Positions 8,885 to 17,129 of a stretch of 64,000 bases of DNA are shown piece after piece. The stretch's first letter is position 1, and the number at the start of each line of letters is the position of its first letter. Origin of the DNA: Prosthecobacter gellanilyticus (lineage in GTDB: Bacteria; Verrucomicrobiota; Verrucomicrobiia; Verrucomicrobiales; Verrucomicrobiaceae); NCBI RefSeq assembly GCF_007992435.1, contig NZ_BKAG01000020.1:59619-123618 (forward strand), in the 5' to 3' direction. A program made the position numbers and the translations under genes. The notes beneath the pieces are model-generated. The model was given only the letters and a program-made list of their open reading frames with translations. It was not told the DNA's origin and searched no databases.

Positions 8885-9904
8885 ATGAATGTTTCTTTCA
8901 ATGTTTCATCCGGTTACGCCAGCCAGATCGGCCAGACCGATCAGACGGAAAAAACGCAAGAATCCCAGAAATCCAGCAAGTCGCTGACTGTCTCAGTCTT
9001 CGGTGGAAAAGGCTCTGAGGAAACCAAGAGCTCCAACGGCATCACGCTTTCTTATCCGATGATCGGCCCCGAGGATTTTGACGTCAATGAGTTTGCTCAG
9101 TCCCTGGCCAACATGGATGTGAGCGTTCTCCAGACCATGACCAACACCGCCGCTGCGCTGGTGGTGAACGGAATGGTGCTCGATCTGGCCTCCAACATCG
9201 TCAAGGGCGGGACAGACTACATCGAGAAGAATGCCGCTGACATCACCGCCGCCCTTGAGCATCTCGAGAAGCGCGCTGCCGAGACCGAGAAGTCTCTCTT
9301 CGACATGATCAGCAGCAGCAAGTATCCGGACTTCAACTCCTTCCTGAAGCTCATGCTCAGCATGGCCCAGGAGCTCCGTGAGTCCACCGCCAAGGCACGC
9401 CAGGAAATGGTCAAGGGTGAGTATAACAACATGCTCGACCAGGCGAAGACCATGATGGACAACGCCAAGTCCAACTATGACGCCGCCATCAAGGAGGCCA
9501 AGGCCACCCGTGCTCAGGGCATCGGCAAGATCGTCGGCGGCTGCCTCACCTTCGCGACCAGCCTTGCGGGTGGTCTCGCCGGCCGTGGCAATCCTGCCAT
9601 GGGCTTCCTCGCAGGCGCGCAGGCGGGCGGCATGTTTGGCAATGCCATGACCCAGATCATTGATGGCTCCACCGCCGTCTATGCGGCCGAGATGCAGACT
9701 GAGGCAGCCGGACATAAAAAGGATGCCGAGGAAGGCCAGGCTCTCCTGAAGAAGTATGAGGCTTCCCAGAAGCTCATGCAGGATGCCCAGCAGGTGATCC
9801 AGGAAATGCGTGACGCCGCCAAGACTCTCTCTGACATGGTGCTGAAGCTCTACCAGGACTTCATTCAGAACCAGAGCCAGATCGTTTCTCGCGCGAACAT
9901 CTAA
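8885..9904 (+). CDS. sctB: Minor translocator, YopD-like
   Basis: This 339-residue protein starts with a polar Ser/Gln/Thr-rich stretch typical of T3SS substrates. It has a moderately hydrophobic segment near residues 88-110, a coiled-coil region (about 118-205), and one Gly/Ala-rich hydrophobic segment at about 213-260 (GKIVGGCLTFATSLAGGLAG and on). The C-terminus is amphipathic (QEMRDAAKTLSDMVLKLYQD). YopD of Yersinia is 306 residues with one membrane segment and pairs with YopB. It follows the YopB-like gene by 45 bp, as in the lcrGVH-yopBD operon. Confidence 0.82.
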   Translation: MNVSFNVSSGYASQIGQTDQTEKTQESQKSSKSLTVSVFGGKGSEETKSSNGITLSYPMIGPEDFDVNEFAQSLANMDVSVLQTMTNTAAALVVNGMVLDLASNIVKGGTDYIEKNAADITAALEHLEKRAAETEKSLFDMISSSKYPDFNSFLKLMLSMAQELRESTAKARQEMVKGEYNNMLDQAKTMMDNAKSNYDAAIKEAKATRAQGIGKIVGGCLTFATSLAGGLAGRGNPAMGFLAGAQAGGMFGNAMTQIIDGSTAVYAAEMQTEAAGHKKDAEEGQALLKKYEASQKLMQDAQQVIQEMRDAAKTLSDMVLKLYQDFIQNQSQIVSRANI

Positions 9905-9960
9905 GAGGCGGATTTTTTCTGCAATCCTGCCTGTCCCAGAAGGTTAGAATCCGGTAGCTC

Positions 9961-10023
9961 ATGAGTTCCTTAGCATCATCCACATCCAACCGCCTGATCA
10001 TCGGGCAGGAGGTGGGCTCATGA
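9961..10023 (+). CDS. Possible 20-codon leader ORF ahead of sctW
   Basis: ATG at 9961 opens a 20-codon frame (MSSLASSTSNRLIIGQEVGS) whose TGA at 10021-10023 overlaps the sctW ATG at 10020-10022. The ribosome-binding site of sctW (GGAGG, 7 bases before its ATG) lies inside this frame. The ORF has no strong ribosome-binding site of its own. It may couple translation from the yopD-like gene to sctW, or be a chance frame in the 115-bp gap. Confidence 0.3.
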   Translation: MSSLASSTSNRLIIGQEVGS

Positions 10024-10937
10024 GCGCCATTGGCAATGACGTCCGCGCCCTCGTCTCTTCCTTCTCCAGCAAGGAAGGCGTGGCGGACTCGCTGGCCCAG
10101 GCCCAGCGCCAGGAGGGCAGCATCAAGGGGCAGGTGGTGCAGGAGACCGACGCCGCCACCGCGCTCCAGAATGCCGCGGAGGAGATGACCTTCGCTGCCT
10201 CGGAAAAGGTGGAGAAGAAGCTCTCCGAGCGCAAAGCCGGCTCCAAGGAGTCGATGAAGCTCAACCAGGCTGAGCTTGCCGAGAAGTATGTGACGATGAC
10301 GGGTGACTCGCAGTCGCCCCAGAAGCTGAATGACTTTGTCGAGGCTCTTAAAAAGAGGGGCAGCAAAGCCAGTGAAGGCGAGATCCGTGACATGCTGCAG
10401 CGCGAGTTCAGTGATGTGAGCGAGCAATACGCTGCCATCGCCTTCGCCGAGGAAGCCCTGAAAGGTCAGGAAGGCGAGGAATTCAAAGAACTGGCTGCCA
10501 AGGTCGGCAATGTGAAGGAAACCTTGATGAAGGAGGCCGGACCTGCCATCCGCGCCGGCATCAACATCGCCTCGGACGTGCTCGGTTTTGCCAAGCAGGG
10601 ACTGGAGCAGCTCGACAAACTGCGTGAGCTGTATCGCTACGCTGTCCTGGGCCGTCCGAACGTCTCTGAAATGTATCAGGCCATCATGACCCGCTACGGC
10701 GAGAGTCGTTTCTCTCAGGCTCTCGATTTCCTCATCCAGGCTGCGGGCAGTGACCTCGATGCCAGCGGCATGGGGCCCAGCATGGAATCCGCCCACCTCG
10801 AAACCGCCGTGAACAACATCAACTACGTGCAGCAAATGGGAAATCTCTTCCGCACTCTCTCTGACCTTGTGGACAAGGTCCGCCCGAACGCCACACCTGC
10901 GCCTGCCTTCTCCTTCGCCTTTGCCAATGGCAGATGA
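10020..10937 (+). CDS. sctW: T3SS gatekeeper, YopN/HrpJ family
   Basis: This 305-residue protein matches the YopN/InvE/HrpJ family in length and layout. A polar, secretable N-terminus is followed by a HrpJ-type helical domain from about residue 45 (AAEEMTFAASEKVEKKLSER) to about 210. The C-terminal region (about 205-290) includes DKLRELYRYAVLGRPNVSEM, comparable to PLRDTYRDAVMGYQGIYAI of YopN as I recall it. SctW plugs the export gate and sets the order translocators before effectors, acting with TyeA, SycN and YscB; all three partners have candidates here. GGAGG 7 bases before the ATG supports this start. Its last 11 bases overlap the tyeA-like gene. Confidence 0.9.
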   Translation: MSAIGNDVRALVSSFSSKEGVADSLAQAQRQEGSIKGQVVQETDAATALQNAAEEMTFAASEKVEKKLSERKAGSKESMKLNQAELAEKYVTMTGDSQSPQKLNDFVEALKKRGSKASEGEIRDMLQREFSDVSEQYAAIAFAEEALKGQEGEEFKELAAKVGNVKETLMKEAGPAIRAGINIASDVLGFAKQGLEQLDKLRELYRYAVLGRPNVSEMYQAIMTRYGESRFSQALDFLIQAAGSDLDASGMGPSMESAHLETAVNNINYVQQMGNLFRTLSDLVDKVRPNATPAPAFSFAFANGR

Positions 10938-11196
10938 ATACACAGCCCATGATCTCATGCGCGAGCTGCTGGAAATGACCACGCAGCGCTGGATCGATCC
11001 CGAACGCTTTATCCAAATCACCAACCGCCTCGGAGTGAAGACTTCCGAGATGCGAATTTACTTCCTCACTCAATTGCGCGAAAAAGTTCGGCAGATTCCC
11101 TTGAAACTCTACCCGGTCCCTGACATCCGGGAGAAGATGCTCGACGCGCTGCAACAGGCCATGGACACTGAAATCTCACGAGAGGAGGTTGCATGA
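10927..11196 (+). CDS. tyeA: TyeA-like gatekeeper partner
   Basis: This is an 89-residue helical protein. The segment MRELLEMTTQRWIDPERF followed by MRIYFLTQLREKVRQIPL parallels TyeA (VALVDKRW...VRFYQDLKRMFRLFPLG), which is 92 residues. TyeA binds the C-terminus of YopN to hold effector secretion closed. The ATG at 10927 starts inside the end of sctW, and the stop overlaps the next gene by 4 bp. A longer upstream frame exists but would run further into sctW, and only the ATG start gives the TyeA-like length. Confidence 0.82.
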   Translation: MADEYTAHDLMRELLEMTTQRWIDPERFIQITNRLGVKTSEMRIYFLTQLREKVRQIPLKLYPVPDIREKMLDALQQAMDTEISREEVA

Positions 11197-11588
11197 CATC
11201 ACTCTTTGACGAGACCCTCGCTGAGTTTGGCCGCAGCATCGGCATGGAAGGCTTGGCCCTTCGTGAGAACAATGCCTTGATGCTGGACATGCAGCGGCTC
11301 GGCACCCTGGCGGTCGAGCTGATCGGCGAGCGCAGTGAGGATGTCTCCATCAGCCTCATCCGCCAGATCGAGACGCCAGATGAATCTGCCTGCGCGCGCC
11401 TCCTGGAACTGTGCCACTATCGGGCGCCCGCACCTTTTCCGGCCCGTGTGGGCTGGACCCGCTCCGGCCAGCTCCTCTTTGCCGTCCGCATGGATGGTTA
11501 TCTTTTCACCCTGCCAAACATGCATCAGGCGCTCGACTGGCTCACCAGTCTGCATGATCAGAGCAGCACCTTCGTTAGATCTGCATGA
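11193..11588 (+). CDS. sycN: SycN-like class I chaperone (for SctW)
   Basis: This 131-residue small acidic protein is of the CesT/SycN type: an N-terminal helix (DETLAEFGRSIGMEGLALRE) precedes a strand-rich middle, and a last helix (QALDWLTSLHDQ) closes the fold. In Yersinia SycN (123 residues) pairs with YscB as a heterodimeric chaperone of YopN. The order yopN-tyeA-sycN-yscX-yscY-yscV is preserved exactly here, and a YscB candidate lies at 14628-15044. Four-base overlaps join it to both neighbours. Confidence 0.72.
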   Translation: MTSLFDETLAEFGRSIGMEGLALRENNALMLDMQRLGTLAVELIGERSEDVSISLIRQIETPDESACARLLELCHYRAPAPFPARVGWTRSGQLLFAVRMDGYLFTLPNMHQALDWLTSLHDQSSTFVRSA

Positions 11589-11983
11589 TGCAACTTCTCC
11601 CAGAAGCTTTTCAGCCGCGCATCGGGCTCGCCTCCATCGAGCTGGCTGACGAGTCCCCCCATGCTTTGCTGCCGGATGATTCACATCTCCAGCCGATCAA
11701 TGCGGCCGTGGAGAGACAGCTCGAGGTCATGCTCCAGGCGGAGACCTTTGAGAAGGTCATGCTGGATGCGCTGCGCCCGAAAGTGCAGGACCAGAGCGTG
11801 CTTCACCCCAGTGTCTTCCACCCGATGCGTGAGGAAGTGGCCGTGAAGCTCCGTGAGGAGATCCACACGCAGCACGATATCAGCGTCGTCCAGGAACTCC
11901 GCGCCGCCATGGCCCTGCTCGACCATCTCGGCGCGGTTCATGACCTCGGTGAGCAATACCGCTACGCGCTCCTCCGTGGCTGA
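11585..11983 (+). CDS. sctX: YscX-like early substrate and export factor
   Basis: This is a 132-residue protein. The stretch IGLASIELADESPHALLPDD corresponds in position and pattern to the YscX N-terminus (IGIEKLSAISLEELS...ALPPDG). A conserved-looking VLHPSVFHPMREEVAVKLRE segment and a helical end follow. YscX (122 residues) is found only in the Ysc family, binds YscY and acts with YscV in early export. The gene sits between the SycN-like and YscY-like genes as expected and is itself a marker for a Ysc-family system. Confidence 0.72.
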   Translation: MMQLLPEAFQPRIGLASIELADESPHALLPDDSHLQPINAAVERQLEVMLQAETFEKVMLDALRPKVQDQSVLHPSVFHPMREEVAVKLREEIHTQHDISVVQELRAAMALLDHLGAVHDLGEQYRYALLRG

Positions 11984-12010
11984 CGACAAGACCGCCCGTA
12001 TCACTCTCTC

Positions 12011-12415
12011 ATGGAATCTTCTCCCGACATTCCTCCCAACCCCGAAGACTCGCTCGAGTCTCTGGAGCCCGACCGCGCGTTCCTGGCGCTGACGACGCGC
12101 CAGAGGGACTGGTTGATGACTGTCGCCTACCTGCACCTGGAGCAGCACAAACCAGATCGCGCTTGTGTATTGCTCCGTCTGGTTTACCGGGCCTTCCCGG
12201 AAGACTCAGAGGTCCAGCGCTGCCTCGCTCTTGCCGAGTTGCTCGCTGGTTTCCCGGTGGCCGCCGCCCGTGCCGCCACGCGCGCTTTCAAACAATCTGA
12301 CGGTCCCCTGCGTGTGCCGGTGGGACTGGTCTTTGCCAAAGCTCTGTGGGAACAGGGTAAACATGAGGCGGCGCGGGATTTCCTGGCCAGCCTCCTAACC
12401 GACGAACGACGCTAA
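12011..12415 (+). CDS. sctY: YscY-like TPR chaperone of YscX
   Basis: This is a 134-residue protein. After an acidic, proline-rich head of about 25 residues it reads LTTRQRDWLMTVAYLHLEQH then DRACVLLRLVYRAFPEDSEV, matching the recalled YscY pattern LTKRQQEFLLLNGWLQLQCGH...ERACILLDALLTLNPE. YscY (114 residues) is a TPR-fold chaperone for YscX and also contacts YscV. It follows the YscX-like gene by 27 bp and precedes sctV, the Ysc order. Confidence 0.82.
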   Translation: MESSPDIPPNPEDSLESLEPDRAFLALTTRQRDWLMTVAYLHLEQHKPDRACVLLRLVYRAFPEDSEVQRCLALAELLAGFPVAAARAATRAFKQSDGPLRVPVGLVFAKALWEQGKHEAARDFLASLLTDERR

Positions 12416-12424
12416 CATTCTCCC

Positions 12425-14533
12425 ATGGCCGCCTCGATTGCTTCAGTCCAAAATGCCCTCTTAAAGGGTGCCAAATACTACGACGTGCTCATGGCCGTCG
12501 TGGTCGTGCTCATCCTGTCTCTGATGATCCTGCCGGTACCTCCAGCCCTGCTGGACGTGCTGCTCGCGGTGAACCTCGCCGTCTCGATGCTGCTGCTCAT
12601 GCTCTCCATGTATGTGCCGCACATCCTGGAGTTCTCGACCTTCCCGTCGATGCTGCTGGTGACCACGTTGTTCCGGCTTTCGCTGAACATCACCACCACG
12701 CGTCTCATTTTGCTGGAGGCTCACGCCGGGGACATCATTTTTACCTTCGGTAACTTCGTGGTCGGGGGGAACTTCATCGTCGGTGTGGTGATCTTCCTCA
12801 TCATCACGATTGTGCAGTTCATCGTGATCACGAAAGGCGCGGAACGTGTGGCCGAGGTGGCCGCGCGATTCACCCTGGATGCCATGCCGGGCAAGCAGAT
12901 GAGCATTGATGCCGACCTGCGTGCCGGAAACATCACTCAGGAGGACGCCAAGAAGCGACGACATAACATCGAGAAGGAGAGCCAGCTCCACGGCTCCATG
13001 GACGGTGCCATGAAGTTCGTGAAGGGGGACGCCATTGCAGGTCTCATCATCACCGCCATCAACATCACCGCAGGCATCGCCATCGGCGTGCTGCAAAAGG
13101 GCTGGGAGATCGGCAAGGCAGTCACCACCTACTCCATCCTCACCATCGGTGACGGTCTGGTGTCCCAGATCCCGGCGCTGCTCATCTCCATCACGGCGGG
13201 CATGATCGTGACCCGCGTGGGCAATGAAGAGGAAGGCGGTGCCCTCGGTGGCGATGTCGGCAAGCAGCTCCTCGCCCAGCCCAAAGCGCTCATGATTGCT
13301 GCTGGCTTCATGTTCGGCTTCGCGATGATCCCAGGTTTCCCGAAGATCCCCTTCATCATCCTTGGCGTGGTGGCCGGTCTCATCGGCTATGCGAACTTTA
13401 AGACCAGCAATACGCCCGTCGCAGTGCAGCATGACAAGCGCAACCTCCCGGCCGCTGCCGCCACCGGCCAGAAGCCTGCCATCAAGCAGCAGCGCCGTGA
13501 TGATGGGGGTGATGACTTCTCCGTCACCGTGCCTCTTCTGATGGACGTGTCCGCCGCCAGCCAGGACATCGTGGATGCAAACGCGATGAATGACGAGCTC
13601 ATACGAGTGCGAAAAGCGCTGTATCACGACCTCGGCGTACCCTTTCCGGGCATCCACCTGCGCTTCAATGAGTCTCTGCCAGCCGGTCAGTACAAGATTC
13701 TCCTGCATGAGGTGCCCATCGCGGAAGGCCAGTTCCGCACGGACTTTGTGCTCGCCCGTGAGAAGCCGGACTCACTGAGAATGCTCGGCATTCCCTTTGA
13801 GGAAGAAAAACCCTTCCTGCGTGGCCTCCTGCCGCTCTGGGTGCCGAAAGACCGTGTCGCAGATCTGGAAAAGGCCAGGGTGCCTTTCCTGGCTCCCACC
13901 CAGGTGCTGACCTATCACCTCAGCGTCATCCTCAAACGCTACGCCGGTGACTTCGTCGGCCTGCAGGAGACCAAGTACCTGCTGGAGCAGATGGAATCCC
14001 AGTTCCCGGAAGTGGTCCGTGAAGTGCAGCGCGTGCTCCCGGTGCAGAAGATCACAGAGGTCTTCCAGCGCCTGGTGCAGGAGGAAGTCTCCATCCGCAA
14101 CCTGCGCACCATCCTGCAGGCTTTGATCGAGTGGGGCCAGAAGGAGAAGGAAGCCGTGCTTCTCACCGAGTATGTGCGCGCCAGCCTGAAGCGTTACATC
14201 AGCTACAAGTTCAGCCGCGGGCAGAATATCCTGGCTGTGTATCTCCTGGAGCCAGGCTTGGAAGAGAAGATCCGCAAGGCGGTCCGCCAGACATCAGCCG
14301 GTGCTTATCTTGCCCTGGAGCCCATGACGGTGAAAACCCTTCTCACCTCCGTGCGAAAAGAAGTCGGAAATGTCATGGAAAGTAACCAGCGTCCGGTGTT
14401 GTTAACATCGCTGGATGTCCGTCGTTACACCCGCAAGCTGATCGAGCAGGAGTTTTATGAGCTGCCTGTCCTCAGCCATCAGGAGCTGACCGAGGAAATC
14501 ACGATCCAGCCCCTCGGGCGCATCTCCGCCTAA
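12425..14533 (+). CDS. sctV: Export gate protein SctV (YscV/LcrD/FlhA family)
   Basis: This 702-residue protein is close to Yersinia YscV (704). The first about 330 residues contain the hydrophobic segments of the export gate, starting at MAVVVVLILSLMILPVPPAL. The family signature is visible in LSLNITTTRLILLEAHAGD and RFTLDAMPGKQMSIDADLRAG. A linker (340-365) leads to the cytosolic domain that forms the nonameric ring receiving chaperone-substrate complexes. SctV uses the proton-motive force for export together with SctRSTU. The identification is secure. Confidence 0.98.
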   Translation: MAASIASVQNALLKGAKYYDVLMAVVVVLILSLMILPVPPALLDVLLAVNLAVSMLLLMLSMYVPHILEFSTFPSMLLVTTLFRLSLNITTTRLILLEAHAGDIIFTFGNFVVGGNFIVGVVIFLIITIVQFIVITKGAERVAEVAARFTLDAMPGKQMSIDADLRAGNITQEDAKKRRHNIEKESQLHGSMDGAMKFVKGDAIAGLIITAINITAGIAIGVLQKGWEIGKAVTTYSILTIGDGLVSQIPALLISITAGMIVTRVGNEEEGGALGGDVGKQLLAQPKALMIAAGFMFGFAMIPGFPKIPFIILGVVAGLIGYANFKTSNTPVAVQHDKRNLPAAAATGQKPAIKQQRRDDGGDDFSVTVPLLMDVSAASQDIVDANAMNDELIRVRKALYHDLGVPFPGIHLRFNESLPAGQYKILLHEVPIAEGQFRTDFVLAREKPDSLRMLGIPFEEEKPFLRGLLPLWVPKDRVADLEKARVPFLAPTQVLTYHLSVILKRYAGDFVGLQETKYLLEQMESQFPEVVREVQRVLPVQKITEVFQRLVQEEVSIRNLRTILQALIEWGQKEKEAVLLTEYVRASLKRYISYKFSRGQNILAVYLLEPGLEEKIRKAVRQTSAGAYLALEPMTVKTLLTSVRKEVGNVMESNQRPVLLTSLDVRRYTRKLIEQEFYELPVLSHQELTEEITIQPLGRISA

Positions 14534-14627
14534 ATACTTTCATCCTAGAACAATCAAGCATTGCTTCCCGGTCCTAATTTTGCTTCAACTCTAATCAGCA
14601 TAGTTTCCAGTATTGGCCTAATTCCCC

Positions 14628-15044
14628 ATGAGTGACGCACTCCATGAACCTATCGCGGTACTTTGTGAAGAAGTGGGGTTGCCTGTCCCTGCGCCAGACG
14701 CTCGCGGGACTTATGTGATCGACATCGACGGCCAGCAGATTCGCGTCTTTGCCTTGAAGAATGGCAAGGTCGTTCTGCTCGGTGTCATCGGCGGGGCAGG
14801 GGACATCGCGGAGCGCCGCAAAGAGTCCCGGCACAGCATTCTGACCTCCTGCTTGAATCTCCAGGCGGTGCGCTTTGGAAAGCTAGGCACATCTGAAGTG
14901 CTCACGCTCGAACCCGAGACAGGGGAGCTGGTGCTCTGGCAGACCTTTGAAGGTCCGGGCGTGTCCATCCCTGCCTTCCTGCAGGGGGCGGAATCCCTTC
15001 TCAACGAACTCGAATTTTGGAAAAACTGGCTGGCCGTCTCCTGA
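14628..15044 (+). CDS. yscB: YscB-like class I chaperone
   Basis: This 138-residue protein has a CesT/Tir chaperone layout: an N-terminal helix (EPIAVLCEEVGLPVPAPDA), a strand series (TYVIDIDGQQIRVFALKNGK) and a final helix (FLQGAESLLNELEFWKNWL). It directly precedes the secretin gene, the place of yscB in Yersinia (YscB is 137 residues). There it pairs with SycN to guide YopN. A 94-bp gap separates it from sctV and could hold an internal promoter, but I see no convincing one. Confidence 0.7.
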   Translation: MSDALHEPIAVLCEEVGLPVPAPDARGTYVIDIDGQQIRVFALKNGKVVLLGVIGGAGDIAERRKESRHSILTSCLNLQAVRFGKLGTSEVLTLEPETGELVLWQTFEGPGVSIPAFLQGAESLLNELEFWKNWLAVS

Positions 15045-15047
15045 CAC

Positions 15048-17129
15048 ATGCTGATGAACCTCTCCCGCTCGTCTCTCATCATCACCTCGCTCGCATGCAT
15101 GCTCGCTGGATCTCTGCTCTCCCCCTTGCAGGCCCAGGAGTATGACCGGGTCCCCTGGCGCACGAGGCGTGTCAGCTTCACGCCCCAGCAGCGCTCCGTG
15201 AGGGATCTGCTGAAGGACTTCGCCACCTCCCAGAATCTGCCTTTGACCCTCAGCGACCAGGTGCGCGGCGTGACCAGCGGTACCTTTACCAACGTGGAGA
15301 CCGAGAAGTTCCTCGACCTCCTCTGCGAGGCTCACGATCTCGTCTGGTTTTATGATGGCGTGCGCATGATCATCGAGTCCACGGACGAGGTGCTCTCCCG
15401 TCCGCTCTCCCTCCCATTTGTCACCCCGCTCGCGCTTCAGGACGTGCTGTTCAGCGTCGGCTATGCCAGCGGCCCGAAGGGACGTCAGTTCCAGGTCAAG
15501 CCGGGGCATCGTGATGGCGTGCTGTTGCTTGTCGGCGGACCTCAGTTCATCCTGGCCACAGAAGCCTTGGCCCGTGACTTGGACACCCAGGAAAACCGCC
15601 GCGTGAATGAGCAGATCACCGTCCGCACCTTCCGGCTGAACTACGCTTCCGCAGGCGATATCACGGTGAACAGCGGCAACAACAACCGCGTGATTCCCGG
15701 CGTGGTTCGCAGTCTGCAAAACCTGATGGCCAACCAGATCCCTGGCAGTCCTCTTTCCGCCGGTGTTGAGGACACCGACAACCGCGTCACACGCCCCGGT
15801 CTTCGTGGCAGCGGACTCGCCGCCATCGGCAATCCTAACGCAGGCGCACCGGTGAAGCCGTTCAACCCCTATGATCCTGCCGGCAGCCAGCAGGCAGCGC
15901 AGGGCGCCGCGCCCGGAGGCAGGCAGGCCGCTGACCCGAGTGATCCACGCTCACCTATGATCGTGGCTGACTCCCGTCTGAATGCGGTGCTCGTCCGTGA
16001 TGTCGCCGCCCGCATGCCTCTCTATGAGGAGCTGATCAAGATGCTCGATGTGCCGACCAAGGCGATCGAGATCACGGCGGCCATCGTGGACATCGACAGC
16101 GACAATCTGCGCAACGTCGGCATCGAACTCCTCGGCCTCGGCAAAAAGGGCAATGACCGGGGACGGATTGGCTTCGATGCGGATCGTGGCATCTTTGATG
16201 CTGTGAACACTCAGGGCCAGGTGCCCAGCTTTTTTGACAGTGCCAACCTCGCCCGTGGTGTCGGCTTGAATGCGACTGCGCTTATCAGCGCGGGCGGCTA
16301 TGAGTTGCTGACTCGTCTCCGTGCCATCGAGCAGGTCGGCGCAGGGCAGATCGTCTCCAGCCCGTCCGTATTGACGATGGAGAACGTGCAGGCGGTCATC
16401 CGCACCGACGAAAAGGTGTATGTCCGAGTGGAAGGCAACCTCCAGGTGGACCTCTTTGATGTCACCACCGGTGTGCAGCTCCGTGTCACGCCCACCATTG
16501 TGAAGGCCGGGAACCTGAATGATTTCCGCCTGCAGATCGACATCACAGACGGCAGCTTCTCCGACACCCGTGTGGATGATATTCCCTCCACCCGTGAGAG
16601 CGCCATCACCACCCAGGCCATGGTGCCGGAAAACAAGACCCTCCTTCTCGGTGGTTACTCAGTCGAGCGCCGCAGCCGCAACACCCGCCAGGTGCCGCTT
16701 CTTTCCAAGGTGCCGGGGCTCGGGAAGCTCTTCTCCCGGAACGAGCGCAACCATGAGCGCACCCAGCGTTTCTTCTTCATCACACCGCGCATCGTCGATA
16801 TGCGCAAGGAGGCCACGGATCCCGCCGATTATACCACGACGTCCGGCAATGATCTCGCTCTGCCTAGCTACCTTAGCAGCGACCAGCTCTCACGAGACAA
16901 GGTCGAGGATCTCGCACGTCGTCTGGCGGCCGGAAATCATAGCGCCATGCATGAGGAGACGATCTCGGGCAAGCGCCCCAACCCGCTCCTCCCTCCGCTA
17001 TCTGACACCCCGAGAGCCTTGCCTGCGTCCGAGCCTCTGTATGAGACCTACGACGGCATCACTCCTCCGCCGAGCGCGACACCGGCTCCCACCAAACGTC
17101 CCATCCCTTCTTACATGCCCCGTCGATGA
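15048..17129 (+). CDS. sctC: Outer-membrane secretin SctC
   Basis: This is a 693-residue protein. A signal peptide covers residues 1-29, ending LLSPLQAQ. N0/N1 ring domains follow (about 40-200), then a long Pro/Gly-rich insert (about 225-300). The secretin domain runs from about 325 to 585, with the family end motif VPLLSKVPGLGKLFSRNE and FFFITPRIVD. A proline-rich tail of about 100 residues may bind a pilotin or other partner. Yersinia YscC is 607 residues; the excess is in the insert and tail. It forms the outer-membrane ring of the basal body. No pilotin (YscW) gene is seen. The stop overlaps the sctD start by 4 bp. Confidence 0.97.
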   Translation: MLMNLSRSSLIITSLACMLAGSLLSPLQAQEYDRVPWRTRRVSFTPQQRSVRDLLKDFATSQNLPLTLSDQVRGVTSGTFTNVETEKFLDLLCEAHDLVWFYDGVRMIIESTDEVLSRPLSLPFVTPLALQDVLFSVGYASGPKGRQFQVKPGHRDGVLLLVGGPQFILATEALARDLDTQENRRVNEQITVRTFRLNYASAGDITVNSGNNNRVIPGVVRSLQNLMANQIPGSPLSAGVEDTDNRVTRPGLRGSGLAAIGNPNAGAPVKPFNPYDPAGSQQAAQGAAPGGRQAADPSDPRSPMIVADSRLNAVLVRDVAARMPLYEELIKMLDVPTKAIEITAAIVDIDSDNLRNVGIELLGLGKKGNDRGRIGFDADRGIFDAVNTQGQVPSFFDSANLARGVGLNATALISAGGYELLTRLRAIEQVGAGQIVSSPSVLTMENVQAVIRTDEKVYVRVEGNLQVDLFDVTTGVQLRVTPTIVKAGNLNDFRLQIDITDGSFSDTRVDDIPSTRESAITTQAMVPENKTLLLGGYSVERRSRNTRQVPLLSKVPGLGKLFSRNERNHERTQRFFFITPRIVDMRKEATDPADYTTTSGNDLALPSYLSSDQLSRDKVEDLARRLAAGNHSAMHEETISGKRPNPLLPPLSDTPRALPASEPLYETYDGITPPPSATPAPTKRPIPSYMPRR

